Assembly: GCA_964594045.1 (NCBI GenBank)
Contig: CAZQKR010000003.1
Span: forward strand, 1-64,000
From: UBA2365 sp964594045
GTDB taxonomy: Bacteria; Bacteroidota; Bacteroidia; Chitinophagales; Saprospiraceae
Length of the DNA stretch: 64,000 nucleotides
Direction: 5' to 3'
Under the pieces are notes generated by a model, which saw only the letters and a list, made by a program, of their open reading frames with translations, was not told where the DNA came from and made no database searches. The position numbers and the translations under genes are program-made. This document shows positions 17,311-27,040 of the stretch, piece after piece. Position 1 is the stretch's first letter. The number at the start of each line of letters is the position of its first letter.

Positions 17311-18474
17311 ATGCCTGATCAAATAAAAATAAAGTTGATCTATTTTTTGATTTACTCCGGGTTGGCTGTATGGCTGTCATTTTTCAATGTGCATCTTGAG
17401 CAAATCGGGTTTACCGGACTGCAAATCGGGTTCATCAATTCCATTTATGTTTCAACCTCAATTTTGGTCATTCCTTTAGGTGGTATCCTGAGCGACCGTT
17501 ATGGTAGTTACCTGATACTTTTCATTTTGACAATCATTTCAGGCATGTTGATTTTTAGTCTGGGATTGACAACTGATTACACGTTGCTTATCATTTTGAT
17601 GCTGGCTTTATCGGTATTCAATCAGCCCGTCAATGCGGTCATTGATGGAATCACGCTGAAATATTTAAAAAACGGAGACCGGCAGGTTTACGGGAAATTC
17701 CGGTTATGGGGATCTTTTGGGTTTGCAGCCGGGGCTTTTGTGACCGGATATCTTGCTTTTTTGAAAAGCGCACAGCTCTTTTTATTATCTGCCGGCTTGA
17801 TCTGGCTGGGTGCATTTTTGGTTTCGGGTAGTGTAAGGAAAATCCGTAAATCCGGGGATGAAAAGGTCAATTTGAGTAGTCTGGGAATATTTTATAAAAA
17901 CGCTAATCTCAGGAGTATGCTCTTGCTGATCTTGTTTTTCGGATTTTCAGTTTCCCCATTGCATTATTTTATCAATCTGTATTTTACATCAATAGGAGCA
18001 ACTCAGGAGCAGATAGGGGTAGCATTTGCCGTCCAGGCTTTTTTTGAAATTCCCTTGTTTTTTTTAGGCATCCGATACCTTAAAAGTGTCGGACCGGAAA
18101 AAGTAATTGTAATTGCCATGTTGGTTTCTGTATTCCGGATGGTACTTTATGGTCTTACGGCTGACCCTGGTACAGCTATTTTTATTGGTTTGTTGCACGG
18201 ATTTACCATTTCATTTTTTTTGATCGGGGTTGTAGATTATGTTCAAAGGCAGACTCCTGAATTTTTACGTACAACAGCCCAGGCTTTGATTTTAAGTTTT
18301 CATTTTGGTGCCGGGCTGGCAATTGGAAATGTTTGGGTCGGATTTCTCAAGGATTTGGTTGGTATGCACAGTGTAATGTGGATTCAGTCTTTTATCTCCC
18401 TTTTGGTAGTTATTGTGACAGTATTGTTTTTTAAATATGCCGGTTTAAGTGAAAATCTTTTTAGGAAGGTTTAA
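17311..18474 (+). CDS. MFS transporter
   Basis: A 387-residue integral membrane protein with about 12 hydrophobic segments. The loop between helices 2 and 3 has the MFS signature GGILSDRYGSY (about residues 57-67). The N-terminus (KLIYFLIYSGLAVWLSFFNVHLEQIGFTGLQIGF) resembles the MFS_1-like group of nucleoside or phenylpropionate-type transporters. A degenerate second-half loop is seen near residue 260 (YLKSVGPEKV). Substrate cannot be inferred. It stands alone, upstream of the LytTR response regulator gene with a 100-bp gap that has its own promoter-like motif. Confidence 0.85.
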   Translation: MPDQIKIKLIYFLIYSGLAVWLSFFNVHLEQIGFTGLQIGFINSIYVSTSILVIPLGGILSDRYGSYLILFILTIISGMLIFSLGLTTDYTLLIILMLALSVFNQPVNAVIDGITLKYLKNGDRQVYGKFRLWGSFGFAAGAFVTGYLAFLKSAQLFLLSAGLIWLGAFLVSGSVRKIRKSGDEKVNLSSLGIFYKNANLRSMLLLILFFGFSVSPLHYFINLYFTSIGATQEQIGVAFAVQAFFEIPLFFLGIRYLKSVGPEKVIVIAMLVSVFRMVLYGLTADPGTAIFIGLLHGFTISFFLIGVVDYVQRQTPEFLRTTAQALILSFHFGAGLAIGNVWVGFLKDLVGMHSVMWIQSFISLLVVIVTVLFFKYAGLSENLFRKV

Positions 18475-18562
18475 ATCGGTATTGGAACATGAAATGGATG
18501 TTGCGCATTAAATATGGTGATCAATTTTACTATTTAATTCAAAAAAATGAATTCAGAGCAAG

Positions 18563-18570
18563 TATATTTG
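18563..18570 (+). promoter_or_regulatory. -7 element directly before the LytTR regulator start
   Basis: TATATTTG, exact TAnnTTTG match, ends only 4 nt before the ATG at 18575. If used, transcription would begin at or next to the start codon, giving a leaderless or nearly leaderless mRNA. The -33 element is not clear. Confidence 0.4.
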
Positions 18571-18574
18571 CTTT

Positions 18575-19369
18575 ATGATCAAATACAAAGCCATAGTCAT
18601 TGATGACGAGTACCATATCCGGGAAGCGATGAAGGTGCATTTGGAAACCAATTGTCCCGAGATCCTTTTATGTGGTTTGGCCAACTCAGCAGATGGGGGC
18701 AGGAAATTATTGGAGAATCATGAAGTGGATATTATTTTTCTCGATATTTCGATGCCTTCTGAGGATGGATTTACATTTCTTAAAAGTATTGATTCGCTGA
18801 AGTATGCTATTATTTTTGTGACGGCTTTTCAGGATTATGCACTGAAAGCCTTAAAAGTCAATGCAGTAGACTATTTATTAAAGCCGGTCAACGCTGGTGA
18901 ATTGAAGGAGGCAGTTACGAAGGCTATTTATTATCTTGAGTTGAGGCGTGAAAAACCTGATGTCATGGAAGTTTATGAAAGGTCCATGGCAAACCTTCAG
19001 AATCAGATTGATTTTGATCAGCAATTTGTAGAGCGGATCACTGTGACAGAACAATTTGGTTTCAGGCTGGTAGAGTTGACAGAAATAGTATTTCTCGAGG
19101 CGGGAAACAATTATACATCAATTCACCTTCATTCCGGAGAGAAGGTTGTGGCGACAAGGAATTTGGGCGATTTTGACAAAATGCTTGAAGGTTCGGGTTT
19201 TTTCAGAATTCATAAATCTACGTTAATAAATTTGAGATATTTAAAAGGTTTCTCGAGTTTTCACGGTTATTTTGCTGAGATGCAGAACGGTATGAAGCTT
19301 GATGTTTCCCGGAGAAAAATTATTGAATTTAAAAATGTCGTTCATAATTTATCTAAAATAATTACTTGA
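18575..19369 (+). CDS. LytTR-family response regulator
   Basis: A 264-residue cytoplasmic response regulator. Residues 1-120 form a receiver domain: acidic pair IDDE (9-12), phospho-acceptor Asp57 in IIFLDISMP, Thr in FVTAFQDYA and Lys in LLKPVNAGE. Residues about 155-260 form a LytTR DNA-binding domain (VELTEIVFLEAGNNYTSIHL, FFRIHKSTLINLRYLKGF). It is followed by, and overlaps by 4 bp, the gene for a propeller-containing histidine kinase, its obvious partner. Target genes cannot be inferred; the MFS gene upstream is one candidate. Confidence 0.93.
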   Translation: MIKYKAIVIDDEYHIREAMKVHLETNCPEILLCGLANSADGGRKLLENHEVDIIFLDISMPSEDGFTFLKSIDSLKYAIIFVTAFQDYALKALKVNAVDYLLKPVNAGELKEAVTKAIYYLELRREKPDVMEVYERSMANLQNQIDFDQQFVERITVTEQFGFRLVELTEIVFLEAGNNYTSIHLHSGEKVVATRNLGDFDKMLEGSGFFRIHKSTLINLRYLKGFSSFHGYFAEMQNGMKLDVSRRKIIEFKNVVHNLSKIIT

Positions 19370-22356
19370 GTTTGTTTGCACAGAGAACATTTCTGGTTTT
19401 CCTGATACAAATGATGGTTATAGTGATTATCAAATCACAAAACCCATATATTCAACAATTTACGACTGCCAACGGACTGCCCTCAAATACAGTTTACCGC
19501 ATTTTTCAGGACAGCAGGAAGTTCATCTGGATGGCAACTGATGCCGGAGTAGCCAGATATGACGGCACAAATTTTAAATACTTCACCATTAAAGACGGCC
19601 TGAATACCAATGAGGTGATCCATATTCAGGAAGATTCACAGGGCAGGATCTGGATGTTTAATTTTAATGGGACATATAATTTTTATTTTCAAGGGAAAAT
19701 TTTTAATGACAATAATGCACCATTTCTTTACTTTTTACAGAGTCCGTATGTGTTTAGAAAAATGGTTGAGGACAAAGAAGGAAATTTGTATTTTCATGAC
19801 AATTTCAATAGGGATGTATACATTTTGGATAAACATAACAATGTAAGAAAAAGTGAAACATCAGAATGGTTTTCAGGGGGATATGATAAAAATAATCGAC
19901 CTATTTTTTCAAACTCCATAAAATATCTGATGGTTGAAGCTAATGTTTATCATTATTTTGCAGCAGGAGGAATTTATCAAGTCAAAAACCTACAGGATGT
20001 TCCAAAACCTATAGATGAATCAAATGAAATTGAACGGGTATTCGGAGGCAACAAAAATGAACTTTTTGCAGATGTTAAACAAAGACAAACTGGAAGAAGG
20101 TTGCTGGTAAAGTATAAATCCTTGAAAATATCTGATACAATTTATACAACTTTCAGACAAAAAGATGAACTGATTAATGATGCTTTTCAGGATAAAGATG
20201 AAAAATATTGGATAACTACCAATTCAGGATTATTCTGTGTTAAAAATAATCGAATTATATTCCAAATTCCCGGGAAAATATTCCAAAATATCATACAGGA
20301 TAATGAAGGTAACATTTGGATTTCGACATTAAATAGCGGTATATTCAGATTAAACTTATTAGTTTTCACTCACCATCACTTCTCAAAAAGCGAATTTAAT
20401 GACAAAGCAATATTAAGCACAGGGCATAGGCACAAAGGTGGAATTTGGGCAATTGATGGGGAAATGTTGTATTTAGTAAAAGAAAAAAAGGTATACAAAT
20501 CAGATTTTTATAAAAAAAATGCTTTTATCTCCTTGGTTGATGAATTAAAAAATGGGGATATTATTTTGGGTCAATCAAATGATGTTCTTAGAATATTAAA
20601 AGAAAAATCTGTTCAGGCTAAATTTGTCAAATTATATCCAATCAGATATGGAAATCAGTTTATAAAGAGTTATTCATTAAATCATAATAAAGATGGATTG
20701 GTATTATTTTATCCATCACTGATTTTGGAATTACATACTGAAAAACTTTTCGAGAGTCAGAAATTATACAAATTCAATAAAGAACGTTTTTTCTCTATCT
20801 ACCATAATGCTGAAGGCAGATTATTCATTAATGGTAAGAGGATTTATAAATTTGACAAAGGCAGGCTGATACCGTATAAACCTCTGCAAAGATTTGCCGG
20901 CCAAATTGTCAAACAACACATCAACCTCAAGAACCAGTTGGAATTATTTAATATCGGTGGCGACAGTCTTTTCTTATTCAATGGTATAGATCTTTTTAAC
21001 CTTTCTGCTGTATTTGACCCTCCTTTTGAACGCCAAATCAATTATATCTGCTATAATGATCCATATTTATTCCTGGCTACAAATTCACACATCTATTATT
21101 GTTCGTTTACAGATATCCCGGAACCCGGTTCGAAGATCGAATTAAAAAACCTGGATATTGCCTACAACAATATTCATCATTTGCTCATTGATAGGGGTGA
21201 ATTGATTATATCCAGCGATGATGGTTTGACGTTTATCCCCTTAAAAAGTCTGGCTAAAAATCTTCCCAAACCACCCCTCCCTTATTTCAGGAACATCATC
21301 ATAAATGATAAACCTCAACCCCTGTTTTTGCCCGGGGCGATGCTCAAAGGGAAAAATAAACTGCAGTTTATCCTGGGGAATATAAGATATAATTCCTCAA
21401 AAGTTCTATATGCATACCAACTTGAAGGCTTGGATAAAACCTGGAATACCGGATCTGAGCAAAATATCAGTTACCAGAATCTCAGACCAGGGAAGTATGT
21501 TTTCAAGTTTAAAGTTAAGTTGCCTTCCTCCGGCTGGAGTGAAGAAATGCTTTATCATCTGGAAGTAAGACCCACACTGTACCAGCATCCATTGTTTTTT
21601 GTTTTTGGTTCAATTTTCATTCTGATCTGCCTTTACTTATTCATTTATTACCAACAAAAATCTTTTCTCAATAAACAGAATACAAAACATCAGATCCTGT
21701 TGCTTGAACAAAAAGCACTTCACCTGACCATGAATCCTCATTTTATTTTTAATTCTCTGGCATCCATTCAAAGCTATATCCTTAAAAATCAAGCTGCTGA
21801 TGCAGGTAATTATCTATCACAGTTCGCCCGGCTTATCAGGCAAAACCTGAATGCAACAAAAACCAGTATGATTGATCTGGAAGAAGAAATCGAAAGATTG
21901 CGAAACTACCTTGAGTTGGAACAATTACGCATGAATTTCCGTTTTAGCTTTAATATCTCTGTTGATGAGAATGTTGAAGATGAAATTTTGATACCTGCCA
22001 TGATTCTGCAACCTATTGTTGAAAATGCAATATGGCATGGTCTGGCTGATATTGAATCAGGAGGGATGATTCAGATCAGTTTTTCACAGATCGAAGAGCA
22101 TAAACTCAAAATTATTATAGAGGACAACGGAATTGGTGTAGTGCAGTCAGCCCAACAGAAAAGCCATAAAAAAGCCCATTTGAAAATAGGCCTGGAACTT
22201 ACAAAAAAACGCCTTGAAATTCTCGGTAAAAAAATGAATGTCACCACCAGCTTTACGACCAAAGAAGCATTTCCCGGGAACCCAAAACCAGGGACCAGAG
22301 TTGAAATCATTTCTCCAATCAGTTTTGGCAAAAACGACTGCGAAGATCAATTGTAG
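19366..22356 (+). CDS. Sensor histidine kinase with two-component propeller (LytS-type kinase core)
   Basis: A 996-residue membrane sensor. The TTG start at 19366 overlaps the regulator stop (TTGA) and gives an N-terminal signal sequence (residues 1-25, ending near IKSQ). About 30-640 is a two-component regulator propeller (repeats such as PSNTVYRIFQDSRKFIWMATDAGVARYDG-like units, DKDEKYWITTNSGLFC, DNEGNIWISTLNSGIF), then a Y_Y_Y domain (about 660-740). A transmembrane helix lies at about 745-765. The kinase part has the His-kinase box NPHFIFNSLASIQ with His792 and the ATPase motifs QPIVENAIWHG and IIEDNGIGV. The periplasmic propeller should sense a ligand, perhaps a saccharide as in hybrid sensors of this order. 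An ATG pair 45-48 bp downstream is a possible alternative start. Confidence 0.92.
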   Translation: MSLFAQRTFLVFLIQMMVIVIIKSQNPYIQQFTTANGLPSNTVYRIFQDSRKFIWMATDAGVARYDGTNFKYFTIKDGLNTNEVIHIQEDSQGRIWMFNFNGTYNFYFQGKIFNDNNAPFLYFLQSPYVFRKMVEDKEGNLYFHDNFNRDVYILDKHNNVRKSETSEWFSGGYDKNNRPIFSNSIKYLMVEANVYHYFAAGGIYQVKNLQDVPKPIDESNEIERVFGGNKNELFADVKQRQTGRRLLVKYKSLKISDTIYTTFRQKDELINDAFQDKDEKYWITTNSGLFCVKNNRIIFQIPGKIFQNIIQDNEGNIWISTLNSGIFRLNLLVFTHHHFSKSEFNDKAILSTGHRHKGGIWAIDGEMLYLVKEKKVYKSDFYKKNAFISLVDELKNGDIILGQSNDVLRILKEKSVQAKFVKLYPIRYGNQFIKSYSLNHNKDGLVLFYPSLILELHTEKLFESQKLYKFNKERFFSIYHNAEGRLFINGKRIYKFDKGRLIPYKPLQRFAGQIVKQHINLKNQLELFNIGGDSLFLFNGIDLFNLSAVFDPPFERQINYICYNDPYLFLATNSHIYYCSFTDIPEPGSKIELKNLDIAYNNIHHLLIDRGELIISSDDGLTFIPLKSLAKNLPKPPLPYFRNIIINDKPQPLFLPGAMLKGKNKLQFILGNIRYNSSKVLYAYQLEGLDKTWNTGSEQNISYQNLRPGKYVFKFKVKLPSSGWSEEMLYHLEVRPTLYQHPLFFVFGSIFILICLYLFIYYQQKSFLNKQNTKHQILLLEQKALHLTMNPHFIFNSLASIQSYILKNQAADAGNYLSQFARLIRQNLNATKTSMIDLEEEIERLRNYLELEQLRMNFRFSFNISVDENVEDEILIPAMILQPIVENAIWHGLADIESGGMIQISFSQIEEHKLKIIIEDNGIGVVQSAQQKSHKKAHLKIGLELTKKRLEILGKKMNVTTSFTTKEAFPGNPKPGTRVEIISPISFGKNDCEDQL

Positions 22357-22373
22357 CTAAATTCAAATAATAT

Positions 22374-22772
22374 TTAGAGTTGATCACAATGATCACCCGT
22401 TTCTTTTTTAACGACACCAGGAACCAGCCAGCCCATCACCAGGGTTCCCACAACTCCCAGTAAAATAATCCCGGCAATGACCATTTTTGAAGAAATAAAA
22501 AATATTGTCGATATTCCTATCATTGTCCACATGAGTCCAATGGATGAAACCTTCTGCTTTAATGTCATTCCCCTAGCTTCATTGTAATCACGGATATATT
22601 CACCAATTAACCTGGTATTGATGAGCTTGTTGTACAGGCGTTTGGAACTTCTGACATATAATGCTGCAGTCAACAGTAAAAACGGAGTGGTAGGCAGCCC
22701 GGGTACAAAAATTCCGATGACCCCGATTACCAGGGATAAAGTACCACCAGCTATCATTAAAAACTTCAACAT
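22374..22772 (-). CDS. YbaN/DUF454 family inner-membrane protein
   Basis: A 132-residue small membrane protein. The N-terminal hairpin GVIGIFVPGLPTTPFLLLTAALYVRSS is the signature of DUF454 (YbaN). A polar middle region (NKLINTRLIGEYIRDY) is followed by two more hydrophobic segments. Function is unknown for the family. It is convergent with the histidine kinase gene, ending 17 bp after it. Length is normal. Confidence 0.88.
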   Translation of the reverse strand: MLKFLMIAGGTLSLVIGVIGIFVPGLPTTPFLLLTAALYVRSSKRLYNKLINTRLIGEYIRDYNEARGMTLKQKVSSIGLMWTMIGISTIFFISSKMVIAGIILLGVVGTLVMGWLVPGVVKKETGDHCDQL

Positions 22773-23371
22773 ACAAATAATTTAAGACAAATTTCAAATA
22801 CAGAACAAAACCTCCAGTTTTTTTCTATTGACCAAGACCTGATTCAGAACAAAAATCTACCTTCTGTTCAAGATTAAACTGAGAGTTGAAATGGCTTAAA
22901 GCAATTGCCTAAAGTCCTCTGGTTAAATTAAAAGATATTCCATTCGATGATCTGCCCAAAGATAGAAAATGAACGATCTTTTGCATAACTTCTTACTCAA
23001 GCGTGATCAGATACCTTGTTTTGATCAACTCATGCCCGAATATATAAAACGATTGAAACCCATGTTGGTTCATCCGAAAACCCAAGCAATCCATCACCCA
23101 AAATTCTAAGAACATGAGCACTATCACTTTGTGTTATTTACATCCTATTATTAATAATTAAACTAAATAGTGAAATCAAGAAAGCTAAATCTTGTCAATT
23201 CTTAAAAAATATTTGGACATAAATTAACTTTGCAGTTAATTGACCAAATTTAATTTTGTAAAGTAACGTTAAATTTAAGTGTTTCAAAATCATTAACCAA
23301 GTAAGATAAAAAAACTTATACGAATTAGGAATCGGTTTTTTAACATTAAATTTTGGTCGACATAAAATATA
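22773..23371. other. Intergenic region upstream of the Rnf operon
   Basis: About 600 bp, AT-rich. The right third holds the promoter-like element at 23229-23258. An open frame of 46 codons (22970-23110) has no recognisable sequence, and I do not call it a gene. Confidence 0.5.
23229..23258 (+). promoter_or_regulatory. Bacteroidota-type promoter for the rnf operon
   Basis: TTTG (23229-23232), an 18-nt spacer, then TAATTTTG (23251-23258), an exact -7 match. The predicted leader before the first gene is about 110 nt. A second TAACTTTG at 23225-23232 overlaps the -33 box. Confidence 0.5.
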
Positions 23372-23788
23372 ATGGAAGAGATTATTCATAAAGGTGTACT
23401 CAGAGAAAATGCTGAAGGAAAGCTGGAGGTTGAAATTACTGACCAGGTAGAATGTAACACCTGCCACGTCAAGGGATCATGTTCTGCCGGAGGTATGAAA
23501 GAAAAGTATTTTTCTGTTGAAGCAGGCCTTAACGATTTTCAAGCCGGAGAAATGGTCGCTGTTCATCTTTCAATGAAAACCGCATTTAAAGCCTTGTTGT
23601 GGGCTTATATCTTACCTTTGATTATTCTGGTGCTGGCTATCGTTATTGCTGGAGCGGTGCTATCGGAAGTTTATGCAGGGCTGATCGCTATCGGAGTATT
23701 GGCATTGTATTATTCTGTAATTTACCTGGCAAAAAATTATTTTAATAAAGAGTTTAGTTTACACATAAAAAGATTAAATCATGACTGA
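23372..23788 (+). CDS. SoxR-reducing/RseC family protein
   Basis: A 138-residue membrane protein and first gene of the rnf operon. The N-terminal domain has the RseC cysteine pattern CNTCHVKGSC (about residues 29-38; a redox or metal motif, not a haem site), followed by the paired hydrophobic helices about 72-92 and 95-115. In other bacteria RseC works with the Rnf-like complex to keep SoxR reduced or modulates sigma E. Here its place at the head of the Rnf genes, overlapping rnfB by 8 bp, suggests help in assembly or regulation of the complex. Confidence 0.88.
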   Translation: MEEIIHKGVLRENAEGKLEVEITDQVECNTCHVKGSCSAGGMKEKYFSVEAGLNDFQAGEMVAVHLSMKTAFKALLWAYILPLIILVLAIVIAGAVLSEVYAGLIAIGVLALYYSVIYLAKNYFNKEFSLHIKRLNHD

Positions 23789-24659
23789 TGCCATTTTATA
23801 TACTGTTGGTTCACTTTCAGGTCTGGGTTTGATATCTGCTTTTGTTTTGTTTGTTGTTGCTTCTAAATTTAAAGTATATGAAAATCCAAAAATTGGGCAG
23901 GTAGAAGAAATGCTGCCCAATTCCAATTGTGGAGGTTGTGGATTGCCCGGATGCAGACCTTTTGCAGAAGCACTGGTGGAAAGAGAAGATATTTCTGACC
24001 TTTTCTGCCCTGTCGGGGGCAATGATGTGATGAAGAGGATCTCCGGATTTCTGGGTAGAGATGTAGCGGAGAAAGATCCGCTTGTAGCAGTACTCAAATG
24101 CAATGGTTCTTGCGATGCCAGGCCAAGAGTGAATGCTTATGACGGAGCAAAATCTTGTAAGATCTCTGCACTGACTTTTGCAGGTGACACAGGATGTGAT
24201 TTCGGTTGCGACGGCCATGGTGATTGTGTTGCTGTTTGTGATTTTGATGCCTTGTATATGGATCCGGTCACCAATCTTCCTGTGGTGGTCACGGACAATT
24301 GTACCGCTTGTAATGCTTGCGTTCTTGAGTGTCCGAAACATTTGTTTGAACTCAGACCAAAGAAGAAAAAAGACCTGAAAATATATGTGGCATGTATGAA
24401 TCAGGATAAGGCAGGCATTGCAAAAGCTGCTTGTTCGGTAGCATGTATCGCTTGCAACAAATGTGTCAAAGTGTGCCCGAAAGATGCAATAACTGTTGAA
24501 AACAACCTGGCATACATTCATGCAGATCTGTGTACTTTGTGCAGGAAATGCGTTCCTGTTTGTCCTACCAATTCCATTATTGAGACCGGTTTTCCTCCAA
24601 GGAAAGAGACAATTGAAGAAATTCTGGCCCAGGCGGGCACTAATGATCAGACAAAATAA
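23781..24659 (+). CDS. rnfB: Rnf complex subunit B (ferredoxin-accepting iron-sulfur protein)
   Basis: A 292-residue subunit that takes electrons from reduced ferredoxin. Residues about 5-27 are the membrane anchor. The Fe-S domain NSNCGGCGLPGC follows (Cys50, 53, 58 plus a later FCPVGG). Then come a Cys-rich stretch (CNGSC...KSCK) and four ferredoxin-type motifs: GCDFGCDGHGDCVAVC, CTACNACVLECP, CIACNKCVKVCP and CTLCRKCVPVCP. This rich set of clusters is typical of Bacteroidota and Clostridia RnfB and longer than the enterobacterial RsxB. It is 9 bp before rnfC in the same operon. Confidence 0.96.
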   Translation: MTDAILYTVGSLSGLGLISAFVLFVVASKFKVYENPKIGQVEEMLPNSNCGGCGLPGCRPFAEALVEREDISDLFCPVGGNDVMKRISGFLGRDVAEKDPLVAVLKCNGSCDARPRVNAYDGAKSCKISALTFAGDTGCDFGCDGHGDCVAVCDFDALYMDPVTNLPVVVTDNCTACNACVLECPKHLFELRPKKKKDLKIYVACMNQDKAGIAKAACSVACIACNKCVKVCPKDAITVENNLAYIHADLCTLCRKCVPVCPTNSIIETGFPPRKETIEEILAQAGTNDQTK

Positions 24660-24668
24660 ATTTGAACA

Positions 24669-26009
24669 ATGTTGAAGACTTTTCCTAAAGGCGGACTCCA
24701 CGTACCGGACAACAAATTGTCCGAAAAAGAGGCAATTCAAACGATAGCATTACCAAAAACTGTTCAGATTCCCATTGCGCAGCATATTGGTGCTCCGGCT
24801 AAAATTATTGTTGACCGCAATGATAAAGTAAAAACCGGACAGATCATTGCCAAATCTTCGGGATTTATTTCGGCTAACATACATTCTCCGGTTACCGGAA
24901 CGGTCACGAAGGTAGATACTTTCCTCGATGCATCAGGGTATAAAAACCCGATGGTGATGATCAGGGTGGAGGAAGACAATTGGGTGGATGATGTGGACCT
25001 CAGCTCCGAAGTTAAAACTGAGATTTATGCATCAAAAGATGAAATCCTTAAAAAAATTCAGGATGCCGGTATCGTTGGTCTTGGCGGTGCAACATTTCCT
25101 TCCCATATCAAACTTATGGTGCCTGAACATGCGAAGGCACCCGAGGTACTCCTGATCAATGGTGTTGAATGTGAACCCTACCTGACCGCTGATCACAGAC
25201 TCATGTTGGAGAAACCCGATGAAATCATTACCGGAGTACAAATACTGATGAAAGCACTGGGTGTCAACCGTGCAGCAATCGGTATTGAAAACAACAAAAA
25301 GGATGCGATTAAATTGCTGTCTGACAGGGTGAAGAAAATGAATGGTATTGAAATTGTGCCCCTCAAGGTAAAATATCCCCAGGGTGGTGAAAAGCAGTTG
25401 ATCAAAGCCATTACCAAAAAGGAAGTTCCTGCCGGAAAACTGCCCCTCGAAGTGGGCGCTGTAGTGTATAATGTCGGGACAGCCTTTGCCATTTATGAAG
25501 CAGTACAGAAGAATAAACCTTTGATAGAAAGAGTGGTGACCGTGACGGGTAAAACCCTGGTTAAACCTTCCAATTTCTGGGTTCGGATCGGCACACCCAT
25601 CGAACATTTGCTGGAAGCCGCTGGCGGTATTCCGGAAAATACAGGAAAGATCATCAACGGCGGGCCAATGATGGGTAAGGCGCTCAAGGACTTTACAGTT
25701 CCGGTTACCAAAGGAACATCTGGCATTTTGTTGATCCCCAAGGAAAAATCTGTAAGAAGACCTGCACAGCCATGTGTCAGATGTGCCAAATGTGTGGATG
25801 TGTGCCCAATGGGCCTTGAACCATTTTTACTGATGGCATTGGCAGATAAAAAGCTTGTGGAACGTTCGAAGGATGAAAATGCTTTAAGTTGTATTGAGTG
25901 TGGCTCTTGCAGCTTTATCTGCCCATCCAGCAGGCCTCTGCTTGACTATATACGACTTGGAAAATCAGATGTTAATAAATTCATGAAATCACAAAAGGAT
26001 GGCAAATAA
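24669..26009 (+). CDS. rnfC: Rnf complex subunit C (NADH-binding)
   Basis: A 446-residue peripheral subunit that exchanges electrons with NAD(H) on the cytoplasmic face. The N-terminal part (KGGLHVPDNK) and the barrel-sandwich region SSGFISANIHSPVTGTVTKVD are typical. The NADH/FMN site appears at GLGGATFPSHIKL (about 134-146) and INGVECEPYLTADHRLM. Two 4Fe-4S motifs lie near the C-terminus: CVRCAKCVDVCP (about residues 368-379) and CIECGSCSFICP (about 408-419). It lacks the long Ala/Lys-rich C-terminal tail of E. coli RsxC. It overlaps rnfD by 11 bp. Confidence 0.96.
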   Translation: MLKTFPKGGLHVPDNKLSEKEAIQTIALPKTVQIPIAQHIGAPAKIIVDRNDKVKTGQIIAKSSGFISANIHSPVTGTVTKVDTFLDASGYKNPMVMIRVEEDNWVDDVDLSSEVKTEIYASKDEILKKIQDAGIVGLGGATFPSHIKLMVPEHAKAPEVLLINGVECEPYLTADHRLMLEKPDEIITGVQILMKALGVNRAAIGIENNKKDAIKLLSDRVKKMNGIEIVPLKVKYPQGGEKQLIKAITKKEVPAGKLPLEVGAVVYNVGTAFAIYEAVQKNKPLIERVVTVTGKTLVKPSNFWVRIGTPIEHLLEAAGGIPENTGKIINGGPMMGKALKDFTVPVTKGTSGILLIPKEKSVRRPAQPCVRCAKCVDVCPMGLEPFLLMALADKKLVERSKDENALSCIECGSCSFICPSSRPLLDYIRLGKSDVNKFMKSQKDGK

Positions 26010-26988
26010 TATTATTGTTTCAGGTTCTCCTCATATTCAGACAGAACAGACGGTAAAAAGCATGATGTATCATGTGGTCATTGCCCTGATGCCTGCGTTG
26101 TTATTGTCTTTTTATGTTTTTGGAGTAGGTGCTTTGGTCGTGAGCGTGGTATCCATTGTATTTTGTATTGGATTTGAATACCTGATACAAAAGTACATCA
26201 TGAAGGTTCCTACCACGATCTCAGATGGATCAGCCTTGCTCACAGGAGTATTGCTGGCGCTCAATTTACCTGCAGGCTTTCCGATATGGATGACCATTGT
26301 AGGTGCATTGGTCGCTATTGGTGTTGCCAAACTATCATTCGGTGGACTTGGTAACAATGTGTTTAATCCTGCATTGGTCGCCAGGGTCTTTTTATTGATC
26401 TCTTTCCCCGTGCAAATGACGAAATGGCCTGAAGCTTTTGCTGACAGGATGAAATTGTCAGATGCCACTACAGGAGCAACACCTCTCGGGTTTTTGAAGG
26501 AAGCACTTAGAGGTGAGGGAGCAGATGTCCGAGAATTGATGAAATCCCTGCCGGACTACAACGACATGTTTATCGGATTTATAGGCGGGTCCATTGGAGA
26601 GATCTCTGCCGTCCTGCTGATCCTTGGGGGGCTATACCTGATTTGGAAAAAAGTCATTACATGGCATATCCCTGTTTCTGTACTGGCAAGTGTAGCAGTA
26701 TTCAGTGGGATCATGTGGCTGATCGATCCGACACAGTATGCCGATCCGGTTTTTCATCTGATCACAGGTGGTTTAATGCTTGGAGCTTTTTATATGGCAA
26801 CTGACCTGGTAACCAGCCCGATGAGTCCTAAAGGGCAAATCCTGTTTGGTGTCGGGATCGGATTATTGACCATGCTGATCCGTTATTTTGGTGCATATCC
26901 CGAAGGAGTATCTTTTGCAATTCTCATCATGAATGCTTTTGTACCCATGATTGACAGGTTCATGAAAGTTAAGAAATTCGGCGCATAA
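25999..26988 (+). CDS. rnfD: Rnf complex subunit D
   Basis: A 329-residue integral membrane subunit with covalently bound FMN by homology. The N-terminal SGSPHIQTEQTVKSMMYHV is the family start; glycine-rich membrane segments include FGGLGNNVFNPALVARVFLL. The flavin-attachment motif is TTGATPLG (Thr about residue 158). Around nine or ten helices are visible, ending with FAILIMNAFVPMIDRF. It belongs to the ion-translocating core with RnfA and RnfE. It overlaps rnfC and precedes rnfG by 52 bp. Confidence 0.96.
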   Translation: MANNIIVSGSPHIQTEQTVKSMMYHVVIALMPALLLSFYVFGVGALVVSVVSIVFCIGFEYLIQKYIMKVPTTISDGSALLTGVLLALNLPAGFPIWMTIVGALVAIGVAKLSFGGLGNNVFNPALVARVFLLISFPVQMTKWPEAFADRMKLSDATTGATPLGFLKEALRGEGADVRELMKSLPDYNDMFIGFIGGSIGEISAVLLILGGLYLIWKKVITWHIPVSVLASVAVFSGIMWLIDPTQYADPVFHLITGGLMLGAFYMATDLVTSPMSPKGQILFGVGIGLLTMLIRYFGAYPEGVSFAILIMNAFVPMIDRFMKVKKFGA

Positions 26989-27040
26989 CCATGTTTTATG
27001 AAAATTATAGATTGCAAGATTGCATGAAAAATAAAAAGAG

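Noticed and set aside
22970..23110. A 46-codon frame starting MNDLLHNFLLKRDQ
   Set aside because: No homology I recognise and no clear promoter or ribosome-binding context; chance frame likely.
23456..23485. CxxCH motif in the RseC-like protein considered as a haem site
   Set aside because: It is part of the RseC cysteine pattern at the cytoplasmic N-terminus, with no signal peptide; not a c-type cytochrome.
23817..24740. A 307-codon minus-strand frame opposite rnfB
   Set aside because: rnfB is certain from its Fe-S motifs; the antisense frame has no family features.
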